This document shows positions 38,227 to 46,480 of a DNA stretch of 64,000 nucleotides, one piece after another (within the stretch, counting starts at the first letter, position 1; every line of letters begins with the position of its first letter). The notes beneath the pieces were generated by a model, which was given only the letters and a program-made list of their open reading frames with translations, did no database searches and was not told where the DNA came from. Source of the stretch: Prevotella sp. (lineage in GTDB: Bacteria; Bacteroidota; Bacteroidia; Bacteroidales; Bacteroidaceae); contig JAFRQC010000017.1 in NCBI GenBank assembly GCA_017428805.1, positions 19,842-83,841 on the forward strand, given 5' to 3'. The translations under genes were made by a program, and so were the position numbers.

Positions 38227-38538
38227 TTATCTCCTTTGCTGTGGCGGGCCCATGCGGACAGGACCTCGTGGCATCATCTCGTCCTGATTACCCCAGATAA
38301 GTCCTTTGAGCAGACGGCCGAAGTCAAAGCCGAACTTCTGACCGTTATTGAACTTGACATAAGGGCTGACAATGGGGTCTGTCACCCATTTGCCTGTCAT
38401 GGGATTCAGGTAGCGTCTCACACCTGCATCCATACCAAAGTTCTTATGGAACTGGATGTCTGCATAGCCGCCATAATTGGTCGTTCCTAAATGGCGCAAA
38501 AGTGCCAGACCCCTCTGCGCCCCTGATCTATGGGACAT
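38227..38538 (-). CDS. Hypothetical protein, possibly a truncated C-terminal remnant
   Basis: 103 residues. From LGTTNYGGYADIQFHKNFGM the sequence looks coding (GVRRYLNPMTGKWVTDPIVS, PYVKFNNGQKFGFDFGRLLK), with a Pro/Arg-rich end. The first 15 residues are encoded by an interspersed hairpin repeat (38493-38521), and no promoter box or signal peptide is seen, so the original N-terminus may have been lost. Not recognised. Confidence 0.4.
   Translation of the reverse strand: MSHRSGAQRGLALLRHLGTTNYGGYADIQFHKNFGMDAGVRRYLNPMTGKWVTDPIVSPYVKFNNGQKFGFDFGRLLKGLIWGNQDEMMPRGPVRMGPPQQRR
38493..38521. repeat. Interspersed hairpin repeat R3, copy 1
   Basis: GGCGCA and TGCGCC arms around AGTGCCAGACCCC. Similar hairpins occur at 39908-39932 and 43010-43040. 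Confidence 0.65.
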
Positions 38539-38571
38539 AAAGGTTCCTCGGTGTGTCCGGTGTCCTAAGAA

Positions 38572-39294
38572 TTATGGCCTTGACACAATCCAGTTTGCAC
38601 TATCGTCACCTATATAGCTCTCTGAGATTGTGGTAATAGGTCCTGTATATTCAAATGATGCCGCGGTGTATATATTTTGTTCTATATAGCGCTTATCTTG
38701 ATTCCTAACGTCAAACTGCCCACCGTGGACCTTCATATTCTGTACTTTGATAGTGTATTCATTTCCAGTCTTGGTAATCACGATACGGCTGTCTCCGTCT
38801 GTAGGGTCATATCCGAAATAGATGCCGTTAGTGATGCCATCACTCGATTCGGCGTAAGGGCCTGTGGCTGTCATAGCGAAAATGAAGTCACCTTCTGGTA
38901 GGCTACTCGTCTGTGTTTTGTATGACAATTGTATATCGATAGTTGTCGTCTTTGGAGGAAAGTTAAGAACACCTGTACTTTTGTATGTGTCTATGACTTC
39001 AATGTAATTTGCCGTCGTAAAGTATAGTACATGGTGCTTGTGTTGTGTACTGTATCCCCAATAGGCATGATCGGCATAAATGGTATACTCGCCAACCTTC
39101 AGCATTCCCTCACCGGTACCAGCCGGTGTGTTATTCCCGTTCCCTCTCTCACGGAAATAGGTTCTGGCGACATCTTCCACATTGAAGACAGTCTCTGTGC
39201 CATCGGTCTTTTCTACAACCATTTCATACTTCTTCTGACTGAAAGCTGTCTGACACAGAATGGCTATGGCTGCTAATATATACAATCTTTTCAT
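38572..39294 (-). CDS. Hypothetical secreted protein
   Basis: 240 residues with signal peptide (MKRLYILAAIAILCQTAFSQ). The mature start KKYEMVVEKTDGTETVFNVE resembles the start of the next gene's product (KIVIKQKSGNETVFELSTNP), a module common in Prevotella secreted proteins. The rest is beta-rich (TTTIDIQLSYKTQTSSLPEG, EYTIKVQNMKVHGGQFDV). It lies 7 bases after the sorting-domain protein gene and is cotranscribed. Confidence 0.7.
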   Translation of the reverse strand: MKRLYILAAIAILCQTAFSQKKYEMVVEKTDGTETVFNVEDVARTYFRERGNGNNTPAGTGEGMLKVGEYTIYADHAYWGYSTQHKHHVLYFTTANYIEVIDTYKSTGVLNFPPKTTTIDIQLSYKTQTSSLPEGDFIFAMTATGPYAESSDGITNGIYFGYDPTDGDSRIVITKTGNEYTIKVQNMKVHGGQFDVRNQDKRYIEQNIYTAASFEYTGPITTISESYIGDDSANWIVSRP

Positions 39295-39301
39295 ATTTGT
39301 T

Positions 39302-39757
39302 CTACTTATTGTTAATCACTTTAATCTTGTTATTCTCCACACTGATAATATATGTACCTTTTGGTAAACTGCTTAGAGGCACCTCTGCTTTGTCGGCACT
39401 TGACAGTTGTTTACTGATGAGACGGCCATCTAATGAATAAACACTGATGGGGGTTCCCTTTGCGATGCCATTGAAAAGGATGCGTCCGTTTTCGAACATT
39501 GGTTTTTCTTTAGTAGATGCTATTGCTGTTGTTGTCCCATTGTCGGCAGTATAGCTGTCAATATCTTCTATTGGAAAGGAAATACTTGTGAAGTCATTGG
39601 TTATCACCATATCCTCGCCCAGAAAAGTGATGACGGGATTAGTGGATAATTCAAATACAGTCTCATTGCCGCTCTTCTGCTTGATGACAATCTTGGCATT
39701 GTCAGCGTATGATAGCGCGACAAGGAAAAACATAAAAAAGGTGAGTCGATATTTCAT
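39302..39757 (-). CDS. Small secreted protein with T9SS-like sorting C-terminus
   Basis: 151 residues from ATG 39757 (MKYRLTFFMFFLVALSYADN); a TTG six bases upstream is less likely. The N-terminal module KIVIKQKSGNETVFELSTNP is shared with the downstream gene. The C-terminus GTPISVYSLDGRLISKQLSS and SSLPKGTYIISVENNKIKVI is a type A T9SS sorting signal, so export by the PorZ system is expected. -7 box on the minus strand at 39810-39817 (TATCTTTG). Confidence 0.75.
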   Translation of the reverse strand: MKYRLTFFMFFLVALSYADNAKIVIKQKSGNETVFELSTNPVITFLGEDMVITNDFTSISFPIEDIDSYTADNGTTTAIASTKEKPMFENGRILFNGIAKGTPISVYSLDGRLISKQLSSADKAEVPLSSLPKGTYIISVENNKIKVINNK

Positions 39758-40236
39758 TGGCAATACTCTTTAAAGGGTTTAACTTGATGTTAATTTCACT
39801 CTTTGCCTGCAAAGATAAGAACTAATTTTGAAACAAACAAGGATTTGGAAAGAAATCTTGCGTAAGGGTAATCATTTTGCTGTTGTCAGCAAAAGAGTAA
39901 AGAGGCTCAGAAGTGCCTGACCTTCTGCGCCCTTCTGCGCTCCTAAGGTTGAATCGCCTTTGTTTGGATTCGTCAAACCCCTTCTATCTGCTAGTTTGCA
40001 GGCACTAAAGTCTTGGGATTCATGCTGGTTTCTGGAGGCCTACCCTAAACCCTCTCTTAAATTCTCGAGAAAATTCAAGACTTTACTGCCTATAAACTCC
40101 GACTTTACTGCCTATAAACCTCCAAATTCTCTCGAGAATTCATCAGCCCCCTCCGTCCTCCCTCCTAGAGACCACCCTCCACCCCTCGACTTTAGTCTAT
40201 TCAAACTCCTAGAAATCAACGACTTAACTGATAGTC
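39758..40236. other. Intergenic DNA with repeat fragments
   Basis: No gene seen. It contains AAAGGGTTTAACTTGATG (39774-39791), shared with repeat R1, and the promoter box at 39810-39817 within a stretch resembling the left part of repeat R2. An R3-type hairpin lies at 39908-39932 (CAGAAG / CTTCTG), and the inverted/direct repeat at 40060-40140 follows. Confidence 0.6.
40060..40140. repeat. Inverted repeat enclosing a 22-bp tandem duplication
   Basis: AATTCTCGAGA (40060-40070) and TCTCGAGAATT (40130-40140) are perfect inverted arms. Between them a 22-base unit beginning GACTTTACTGCCTATAAAC occurs twice (40079-40100 and 40101-40123). Confidence 0.8.
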
Positions 40237-41259
40237 CTAAAAGTATGTTTCAACAGCAAAGCGGAACTGATCAATGAAAATCTGTTTGAAGGCAGAGATG
40301 TTGTTTTGCTCATAAAACAGTAGCATTGCCTTTTTATAATCGATACTGTCCACCGTTCGGAAGGAAATGGGGCAATAGTTGTTGGCAATCAGGATGGCAT
40401 TGCTCGTGATTCGGGCTATGCGTTTATTTCCATCGTTGAAGGCTTGAATATAGGAAAGGAGTACTAATACGAAGAGTGCTTTCTCGAACACGTTGCTTCT
40501 GTTGTTAACCAAATCGCACGTCTGTTGTAGCGCTTCACGTATCTGAAACTCGTTATCGATGGGGCGATAGTTGGTGCCAGTAATGCCCACACGACGAGTA
40601 CGGATGTTACGATCTACCCCCAGTTCCTTAACCAGCAGGCTGTGAATATCCTCAATACGCGAGATAGTGAGATGCTCCAAATAGTCAGGATTGGCAACAA
40701 TGAAGTCGAGAGCATCCTTGTGGTTCAGTAGCATGATGGCTTCTTCTTTAGTTTTTCCCGCAGCTGTCTGTTTCTCTTTCAGCAGACGCTCTGTTTCAAG
40801 AAGTGAATAGGTATTGCCTTCTATCTGAGATGATTTCCAGCTGAGGTCGATGCCTAACCGTTCCATCTCCTTTCGTTTCTGTTCTTCAGAGAGTGTGGCA
40901 AAGTTCTTGGAGAATTGATCTTGAAGGGCATTCAGGTCTGCCATCTCCTGTTCTGTAAAGAGATTCACGCGACTCAGTACGTTTGGAATCAGCTCAAAGT
41001 TATAGCCAGTCAGTACCTGGCGTTCATCCACCTCCTTACTATAATACTCATCCAAGTCAATCGGTGCGAAGAGTGGCGAGACATAGTATTTCGTTGCCCT
41101 CGCCTTGCCCTCTACATTGAGGTAGAATGAGTTCACAAGTTCGTTAATGGCACGCTTAATGGTAGCCAAGCTTGCTTCGCTAACTAAAGCATCAGCTATC
41201 TGTTTGGAACTGACACCAGGATGCTCCTTGATATACGCTAAAATGATTTTCTTATCCAT
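40237..41259 (-). CDS. Fic-like protein with N-terminal winged helix; catalytic His replaced
   Basis: 340 residues. N-terminal winged-helix DNA-binding domain (MDKKIILAYIKEHPGVSSKQ, ATIKRAINELVNSFYL). An inhibitory-helix motif [S/T]xxxE[G/N] is visible as SSQIEGN near residue 140-146. The Fic core reads YIQAFNDGNKRIARITSNAI. The usual HxFx[D/E]GNxR is thus present except that Gln stands where the catalytic His should be, so AMP transfer is doubtful. Related Fic proteins with this change occur in gut bacteria. It has its own promoter inside a set of four operator-like repeats, which suggests autoregulation. Confidence 0.85.
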   Translation of the reverse strand: MDKKIILAYIKEHPGVSSKQIADALVSEASLATIKRAINELVNSFYLNVEGKARATKYYVSPLFAPIDLDEYYSKEVDERQVLTGYNFELIPNVLSRVNLFTEQEMADLNALQDQFSKNFATLSEEQKRKEMERLGIDLSWKSSQIEGNTYSLLETERLLKEKQTAAGKTKEEAIMLLNHKDALDFIVANPDYLEHLTISRIEDIHSLLVKELGVDRNIRTRRVGITGTNYRPIDNEFQIREALQQTCDLVNNRSNVFEKALFVLVLLSYIQAFNDGNKRIARITSNAILIANNYCPISFRTVDSIDYKKAMLLFYEQNNISAFKQIFIDQFRFAVETYF

Positions 41260-41270
41260 AATTATAATAG

Positions 41271-41348
41271 AATCAGCTCACAAAAGTACAAAAATCAGCT
41301 CAAATATGCAAGGATTTGAGCTGATTTCTTTCAAATAATGAGCCGATT
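41271..41348. promoter_or_regulatory. Fic promoter with four operator-like sites
   Basis: AATCAGCTCA occurs at 41271-41280 and 41293-41302, and its reverse complement TGAGCTGATT or TGAGCCGATT at 41317-41326 and 41339-41348. The spacing is 22 bases within each pair. The minus-strand -7 box TACTTTTG (41281-41288) lies between the first two. Sites overlap the start and upstream region of the Fic promoter, the expected place for a repressor encoded by the gene itself. Confidence 0.8.
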
Positions 41349-41456
41349 TCATAATAATTGCTATATACCTGCCTACTCTAACGAGGAAGTTTTGCCATCC
41401 AATACGAAAAACTTTGTTACGAAAAAAGTCGTAACGAAGAATCAAATTAGCAGAGT

Positions 41457-42122
41457 CTAATTGTGAGCGGCATAAGAGCCAGACTTGGCTATCTTTATAT
41501 AAAAAGGAGTATTTTCGTCTGGCGGTGTATCTTCTTCAAGAGTAACTTCATAGAAAACATATCCGTCAATTTTGTATTTCTCATACCAGAGACGAGGTTC
41601 AACACCAGAATCCCGTAATCCGCAGAACCAAATGCCGCCACCTTCAATCGGAAGTCCTGTCGTATATGCCATAATTGGTGTACCTGGTCCTGCACCAGCT
41701 GCATAAGTTTCCATCAGGATTTTCATTTGGTCTTTAGGCAAAATATCTAAAAAGAGCCTTTGATTGTTTCCCATAGGGTAGAAACAGGCGATACGTATAC
41801 TGTCATTACCATATGGAAGTGCCATAAAATCGAGTGTTTCGATACTATCTGTCAGGATTAAATGCTGGTATTCTGAGAGCAGTTGTTTTTCAATAAAAAC
41901 ACCTTTATCACAGGTGACCTTCTTTATTATTGCACGTTTTCCATTAAAGTCTCCCTTGAGAGTCAAGCGAAAAGACTCCAGGCCTTGCATTTGAAAATAT
42001 TGTTTCATCAAGTCGGAAAGGGTATCTGTCCTATTCTCGTAAGTTACTTTTACTTGTTGCGCAGAAACAGCAAAACAAGGCAAAATGATAAGTAACAATA
42101 ATCCAATAAATCTTCTATTCAT
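41457..42122 (-). CDS. Hypothetical secreted protein
   Basis: 221 residues with signal peptide (MNRRFIGLLLLIILPCFAVS then AQQ). No known domain; FDGNGKRAIIKK-like and LPIEGGGIWFCGLRDSGVEP stretches suggest a beta-rich fold. Two Cys remain in the mature part. It is isolated by a structured 440-base gap upstream. Function unknown. Confidence 0.7.
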   Translation of the reverse strand: MNRRFIGLLLLIILPCFAVSAQQVKVTYENRTDTLSDLMKQYFQMQGLESFRLTLKGDFNGKRAIIKKVTCDKGVFIEKQLLSEYQHLILTDSIETLDFMALPYGNDSIRIACFYPMGNNQRLFLDILPKDQMKILMETYAAGAGPGTPIMAYTTGLPIEGGGIWFCGLRDSGVEPRLWYEKYKIDGYVFYEVTLEEDTPPDENTPFYIKIAKSGSYAAHN

Positions 42123-42177
42123 ATTTGTGTATTAATTGATATTTCAACTTAAAAGGCGAGACTATTCGATGCTTATC

Positions 42178-42300
42178 AAGTGTCTGGTTACCGCCAAGTG
42201 ACCAATCGCAAACAAGCATGAATAGTTCACGCCTTAGCGACGTGAACTTTTTTAAACTGCTTGTCCTCTGCGATGAATGTTTGGCGGTATTCGACACTTA
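42178..42300. repeat. Long imperfect inverted repeat, MITE- or ncRNA-like
   Basis: The outer arms AAGTGTC..TACCGCCAA (42178-42197) and TTGGCGGTA..GACACTT (42281-42299) are complementary. Inner parts CGCAAACAAGCA and TGCTTGTC..GCG also pair, and the tip GTTCACG (42225-42231) / CGTGAAC (42241-42247) is a perfect hairpin followed by TTTTTT on the plus strand. About 120 bases with no coding potential. The remainder of the 42123-42561 gap is repeat R1 and unassigned A/T-rich DNA. Confidence 0.65.
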
Positions 42301-42440
42301 AGAACAAGAGCAAAAGCTCAAATCCATATTTCAAAGTATACGAATAGAAACGCTATTTTGTAAGTTAACTACGTTGACTTTCTTCACGACTCAGCCAATT
42401 ATGCGAGCATATTGGCATTCGCTGCTTCGAAAGTTAATAA

Positions 42441-42544
42441 TTAATTCTCTGTGACCTCGTGAGGTAGAGCCTCAGCATGGAGGTAAGTTAGCGTTGTTCG
42501 TTCTGTTTCTACTTCATCGGCAATCTCGTTTTAAAGGGTTTAAC
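42441..42544. repeat. Repeat R1, copy a
   Basis: About 104 bases beginning TTAATTCTCTGTGACCTCGT and ending AAAGGGTTTAAC, closely matching 43803-43907. It lies just after the 3' end of the DUF2442 gene. Confidence 0.9.
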
Positions 42545-42561
42545 TTGATGTAAATTGTATA

Positions 42562-42831
42562 TTATACATTTTCAGCTTCGTGAGCATAGTTTTGGAAGTT
42601 TCCAAGAATCTGTTCAATATGAATGACCTCAGGGCAAGAGTCCCAAGTGACCCCTCCTCCCATGAGATACCAATTGTCACGCTCCTTTGTGGGAACACGT
42701 TTCAACGACGGGAATGCAGAAATAGGCATCATGATGGAGCGTCCATCTTGAAGATCTACCTGAAACTTACCTCTCTTAGGGAAAGACAGTCTCTTTATTT
42801 TTGGCTTTACATTCCAATAACCTTCTGTCAT
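42562..42831 (-). CDS. DUF2442 protein
   Basis: 89 residues. GKFQVDLQDGRSIMMPISAF and PSLKRVPTKERDNWYLMGGG then VTWDSCPEVIHIEQIL match DUF2442, a small family often paired with DUF4160 in toxin-antitoxin-like loci. No DUF4160 partner is next to it. Its promoter box is inside repeat R2a (42858-42865) and repeat R1a follows its stop, so it sits in a repeat-framed cassette. Confidence 0.8.
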   Translation of the reverse strand: MTEGYWNVKPKIKRLSFPKRGKFQVDLQDGRSIMMPISAFPSLKRVPTKERDNWYLMGGGVTWDSCPEVIHIEQILGNFQNYAHEAENV

Positions 42832-42851
42832 TTATGCATTCGTTTCTTTAT

Positions 42852-42995
42852 TTGGGGCAAAGATACGCAATATTTCCGAAACTTGCAAGCATTAAGGGAA
42901 AAAGTTTCATTGTTTCTTGCAGGTATCAGCAAAAAACGGACTCTTTTCAGAAAGAATTGGCAAATATACTTGTCGATAGTCAGTAACAGAGGGTG
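42852..42995. repeat. Repeat R2, copy a (carries promoter and remnant of a carboxypeptidase gene end)
   Basis: About 144 bases that align throughout with 44553-44697. It includes a minus-strand TATCTTTG box (42858-42865). At its far end it carries a stop codon and a few codons equivalent to the last ones of the LD-carboxypeptidase gene. This shows it was copied from that locus. Confidence 0.85.
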
Positions 42996-43009
42996 GCACT
43001 TTCATTTCA

Positions 43010-43040
43010 GGGCGCAGAAGTGCCTGACCCTTCTGCGCCC
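43010..43040. terminator. R3 hairpin, perfect 11-bp stem
   Basis: GGGCGCAGAAG (43010-43020) and CTTCTGCGCCC (43030-43040) flank a nine-base loop TGCCTGACC. It may end transcription of the dockerin gene; no strong T-run is adjacent. No gene is seen in 43041-43179. Related hairpins occur at 38493 and 39908. Confidence 0.65.
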
Positions 43041-43179
43041 CTTATAGCTTTGTGGCTAAGGACAAAGAGGTTTTGAGTAATATTCTTTGCTTTTTAAAAA
43101 CGATGAAAGAACTCTAACCCAATAAAGAGGACAGCCATCCATACCTAGGTTTGCCCCCAAAGCTAACTCATTTTCAGTT

Positions 43180-43767
43180 CTAACGCACAGGGCGCACGGA
43201 CATCGCGTCGCTGCGGCCGAAGAAGTCGACGTAGCAATCGTCGCCGCTGCTCGAACCAATGTACAATCCGCTGGCGTTTTCCATGTCAATAGGCAAAGTA
43301 GTCCAGTAGTAGCCGCGCGAGCCAATGAATTTGTATCCGCCACTCCAACGGCCGCCTGCAGCGGGAAGGAAGATTGATCCGCCGTTACTGCCTGTGAACT
43401 TTCTGCCATTCACACCATTTTGTGTTGTCCATACCGATGTTGTATAGTCTAGAAGTTCTTTTATCTGATCATACGACGGTGCAGAGGCCACTTGTCCGAA
43501 TTGGTAATAGCCACCGTATGCCTCTGGGGTGGATGCTCCCTCGTTACAGCAACGCCAAAGCATACCACTCGGCAACCCCAGGTCTATCCAGTGAGGATGC
43601 TTGCCGTCAGGACAGGATTTGTTGCTGTGTGTAAGTATGTAGTTCACAAGATCTGTCACGTCAGCAACGTTCACTTTACCGTCGCCGTTCAGATCGTATT
43701 TCGCTTTCTGGGCATTTGCAGTTATTGAGCTAGCCAGCAGGACGATTAGCAGTAATGTTTTTCTCAT
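43180..43767 (-). CDS. Secreted dockerin-like protein with FISUMP/DUF1566-like domain
   Basis: 195 residues from ATG 43767 with signal peptide (MRKTLLLIVLLASSITANAQ). A dockerin-type calcium-binding repeat follows (KYDLNGDGKVNVADVTDLVN, then YILT). The remainder HPHWIDLGLPSGMLWRCCNE to GGRWSGGYKFIGSRGYYWTT and DAMSVRPVR is the Fibrobacter-type major paralogous domain. Dockerin repeats in Prevotella are often found singly in secreted proteins; a cohesin partner is not in the window. An upstream in-frame start at 43797 would lack a clean signal peptide. Confidence 0.8.
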   Translation of the reverse strand: MRKTLLLIVLLASSITANAQKAKYDLNGDGKVNVADVTDLVNYILTHSNKSCPDGKHPHWIDLGLPSGMLWRCCNEGASTPEAYGGYYQFGQVASAPSYDQIKELLDYTTSVWTTQNGVNGRKFTGSNGGSIFLPAAGGRWSGGYKFIGSRGYYWTTLPIDMENASGLYIGSSSGDDCYVDFFGRSDAMSVRPVR

Positions 43768-43802
43768 TGTTATGTTGTTTAGTATATTTAAAATCAATGA
43801 TA

Positions 43803-43907
43803 TTAATTCTCTGTGACCTCGTGAGGCTGGGCCTCAGCAAAAGAGGTCGGTTAGCGTTGTTCGTTCTGTTTCTACTTCATCGGCAATTTCGTTTTAAAGG
43901 GTTTAAC
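43803..43907. repeat. Repeat R1, copy b
   Basis: Matches 42441-42544 with only small differences, and lies at the 3' end of the PIN gene in the same relation as copy a to the DUF2442 gene. Confidence 0.9.
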
Positions 43908-43911
43908 ATTA

Positions 43912-44316
43912 TTATAATTGTTTGATGATGTCATCCAAACCGATTACTTCTATTTTGGGGAAGTCAATCCTTTTGAGTATATCGAAATGGCTATCTTCCG
44001 TTACTATGAATTTTGCATTGGAAGCAACAGCACAATCCACAAACTTATTATCATCAGGATCTGTTTCTATCAATTTGAAACGGTAAAATGGATTCACGAA
44101 AACCGTAAATGGGTTATTGGTTATTACGCCAAGGGCAGACTCAGCAAATTCAGAACTGGTGTGGCGCTCCAGAATTTCAGCGTACTCTTCCAGAATCTCT
44201 GTTGTTACGCATAGTTCATTCCTACCATCAAGTAACGAAAGCCACAAATCGTGATAACGACTGCGGCGAGAGATGCATTGGAGGAGGCTGTTTGTATCAA
44301 TAACCAGTCTTGACAT
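43912..44316 (-). CDS. PIN-domain ribonuclease, toxin of a toxin-antitoxin pair
   Basis: 134 residues. PIN acidic residues are in SRLVIDTNSLLQCISRR (first Asp), EILEEYAEIL (Glu), ETDPDDNKFVDCAVASNAKF (paired Asp) and VTEDSHFDIL. It belongs to the putative toxin family of PIN proteins that cut RNA. It starts 9 bases after the antitoxin gene, and repeat R1b begins at its end. Confidence 0.85.
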   Translation of the reverse strand: MSRLVIDTNSLLQCISRRSRYHDLWLSLLDGRNELCVTTEILEEYAEILERHTSSEFAESALGVITNNPFTVFVNPFYRFKLIETDPDDNKFVDCAVASNAKFIVTEDSHFDILKRIDFPKIEVIGLDDIIKQL

Positions 44317-44325
44317 CGCTGTGAT

Positions 44326-44538
44326 TTATTTTGAATGCAAATCCATGTGGCGAAGTTCATCAAGTTTTTCCTGATTCAGAATGCCTTCATCCCAAAGGCG
44401 GTCAGATTCTGCATCAAGTCGCTCTTGAAAATGACGAGTCAATACGGCCTGTATTTCGCGAGCATACTCCTCACTATTGTTGAAGGAAAAGAGCTTCAAC
44501 AAATGCATTTGTGTAGGATTTAATACAGTTGTTTCCAT
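44326..44538 (-). CDS. Antitoxin partner of PIN toxin
   Basis: 70 residues from ATG 44538 (METTVLNPTQMHLLKLFSFN), then EEYAREIQAVLTRHFQERLD and a C-terminal helix. This small helical protein precedes a PIN toxin by 9 bases and is typical of Bacteroidetes PIN antitoxins. A start at 44634 would run through the promoter box (44560-44567) and is rejected. Confidence 0.8.
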   Translation of the reverse strand: METTVLNPTQMHLLKLFSFNNSEEYAREIQAVLTRHFQERLDAESDRLWDEGILNQEKLDELRHMDLHSK

Positions 44539-44552
44539 AAATACAATATTTA

Positions 44553-44697
44553 TCGTTGGCAAAGATAAGAAATAATTCTGAAACATACAAGGTTTATGGG
44601 AAAATATTTCCCCATTTCTTGCCGGTATCGGCAAAAAACGGGGTGTTTTCAGAAAGAATTGGCAAATAAACTTGCCGATAGTCAGTAACGGAGGGTG
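44553..44697. repeat. Repeat R2, copy b (promoter region of the PIN pair and end of carboxypeptidase gene)
   Basis: Aligns with 42852-42995. Contains the minus-strand -7 box (44560-44567) of the antitoxin-toxin pair and includes the last five codons and stop of the LD-carboxypeptidase gene, so this is probably the parental copy. Confidence 0.85.
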
Positions 44698-45629
44698 ACG
44701 CCTTCGGAGGTGACTTCGAGAGTGGCCTTGGCGCCAGTAAGGAGGGGGAAGTTGCGAAGGTGGGCGTGGCCTACGGGGAAGTCGTAGCAGACGGGGATGT
44801 TGTAGTGGCGAAGGTATTCGTGGAGAATGGAATACATATCGTCGAAGCCGTTCTCAGGATGTTTGTACTTGTTGAACTGGCCCACGATGATGCCTCGGAC
44901 GTTGGGTAGCAGGCCCCGCATCTCCATATTGTGGAGCATACGATCCACCTTGCTCATCCCCTCGCCCGTATCCTCCATAAACAAGATGATGCCAGGCAAT
45001 AGCAAGGGATCGAAATCGGAGCCAGCGAGATCGTTGTAGACAGACATATTACCACCCACGACGATGCCCTCTGCCCTACCCTCGATATTCAGCGGATGAG
45101 GTGCCACACGGTATTCTGGCAAGTCGCCTTGCAGCATACGACGCAGACATTGGTTGACGGTATCAGTACCCTCATACGTCTTCAAGGCGTGACACATGGA
45201 ACCGTGAATGCCCTTTACCCCAGCCCTCGCCTCAGCACAAAGCAAAGCCGTTATGTCGCTGAAGCCAATGATGAGTTTGGGATATTGGCGCAGGGTATCA
45301 AGAGACAAACGGATGAGCAGATGGGCTGCCCCATCGCCACCTCTTGAACATATAATGGCTTTAATAGATGGCTCCCTTAATGCCCAAAGCAAGTCTGACA
45401 GTCGTTCGTCGATGGTGCCGGCAAAGCCGTGATACTCATTGAGGGCGTTCTTCCCTATGACACAATGATAGCCCCAGCTTTCGAGTGTCCTGATGCCTCC
45501 GTTGATGGTTGCCGTATCTGTCGCACTTGATGGGGAAATGATGGCGATGGTGTCACCCTCATGCAAAAACTGGGCTTGGACAATAGTCATCCAGCCCAGC
45601 AGTATCAACAGAAAGCTTCCCTTTTTCAC
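44682..45629 (-). CDS. LD-carboxypeptidase (S66 family)
   Basis: 315 residues with a signal-peptide-like start ([19 protein letters not shown]). [20 protein letters not shown] opens the S66 fold; the nucleophile Ser is in [15 protein letters not shown], and the Glu-His part is in the [20 protein letters not shown] end. It trims murein tetrapeptides to tripeptides during cell-wall recycling; a signal peptide suggests periplasmic action. Start is GTG at 45629, overlapping the lgt stop by 4 bases. Confidence 0.88.
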   Translation of the reverse strand: MKKGSFLLILLGWMTIVQAQFLHEGDTIAIISPSSATDTATINGGIRTLESWGYHCVIGKNALNEYHGFAGTIDERLSDLLWALREPSIKAIICSRGGDGAAHLLIRLSLDTLRQYPKLIIGFSDITALLCAEARAGVKGIHGSMCHALKTYEGTDTVNQCLRRMLQGDLPEYRVAPHPLNIEGRAEGIVVGGNMSVYNDLAGSDFDPLLLPGIILFMEDTGEGMSKVDRMLHNMEMRGLLPNVRGIIVGQFNKYKHPENGFDDMYSILHEYLRHYNIPVCYDFPVGHAHLRNFPLLTGAKATLEVTSEGVTLRY

Positions 45630-46465
45630 GCAGAGACCTTCTTTTTAGCTCTTATCATACACCAGACGCCAAGGATGATGAAGGGTATCGAAAGGATCTG
45701 TCCCATATCAATAGGCAGCGAGGCCTCGAAGGCTTCTTGAATCTCCTTGGTGTACTCGATGAAGAAACGGAAGGTGAAGATATACGTCAGGCAGAAGCCG
45801 AAGTACCAGCCTGTGCCAATCTTCTCTGGCATCTTCTTATGAAGATACCACATGATGGCGAAGAGGATGGCGTAGGCGATGGCTTCATAGAGCTGTCCTG
45901 GGTGGCGAGGCATCATGTCGACACGCTCGAAGATAAAGGCCCAGGGCACGTCTGTGATCTTGCCGATGATCTCAGAGTTCATCAGGTTGCCAAGGCGGAT
46001 GAAGCAGGCAGTGGTTCCTGTGGCAATGGCGATGTTGTCAAGGACTGTCCAGATGCTGAGTTTTGTCTTGCGGACATAGAGCCAGAGGGCAATCATCAGG
46101 CCTAAGGTGCCACCGTGCGAGGCAAGGCCGGCATAGCCTGTGAGCTTCCAGCCACCATCGGGCAGGAAATGAATAGGCAGCAGCATCTCTACGATACCCT
46201 TGAACGAGGTCAGGAAGTCCTGTGGCTGATAGAAGATGCAATGGCCCAGACGGGCACCAATCAGGATGCCGAAGAAGCAGTAGATAAAGAGGGGGTCAAA
46301 GTACTCGTCCTTGATCTTCTGTTCCTTATACAGCCGTTTCACGACCATATAGGCCAATGCCAGTCCGATGATCCACATCAGACCATACCAGCGCACCGTT
46401 ATCGGACCTAAGTGGAAGGCTTCAAGGTTTGGCTGCCAAACGATAAAAAGTAATAGTTGTGTCAT
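45626..46465 (-). CDS. lgt: Prolipoprotein diacylglyceryl transferase
   Basis: Adds diacylglycerol to lipoprotein signal-peptide Cys in the inner membrane. 279 residues, about seven helices ([20 protein letters not shown], the Arg-containing [15 protein letters not shown]). The signature [20 protein letters not shown] is intact, followed by HPGQLYEA and a C-terminal helix. Coupled to the S66 gene by a 4-base overlap. It serves the many lipoproteins of this genome. Confidence 0.95.
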   Translation of the reverse strand: MTQLLLFIVWQPNLEAFHLGPITVRWYGLMWIIGLALAYMVVKRLYKEQKIKDEYFDPLFIYCFFGILIGARLGHCIFYQPQDFLTSFKGIVEMLLPIHFLPDGGWKLTGYAGLASHGGTLGLMIALWLYVRKTKLSIWTVLDNIAIATGTTACFIRLGNLMNSEIIGKITDVPWAFIFERVDMMPRHPGQLYEAIAYAILFAIMWYLHKKMPEKIGTGWYFGFCLTYIFTFRFFIEYTKEIQEAFEASLPIDMGQILSIPFIILGVWCMIRAKKKVSA

Positions 46466-46480
46466 GAGTAAAACTATTTA

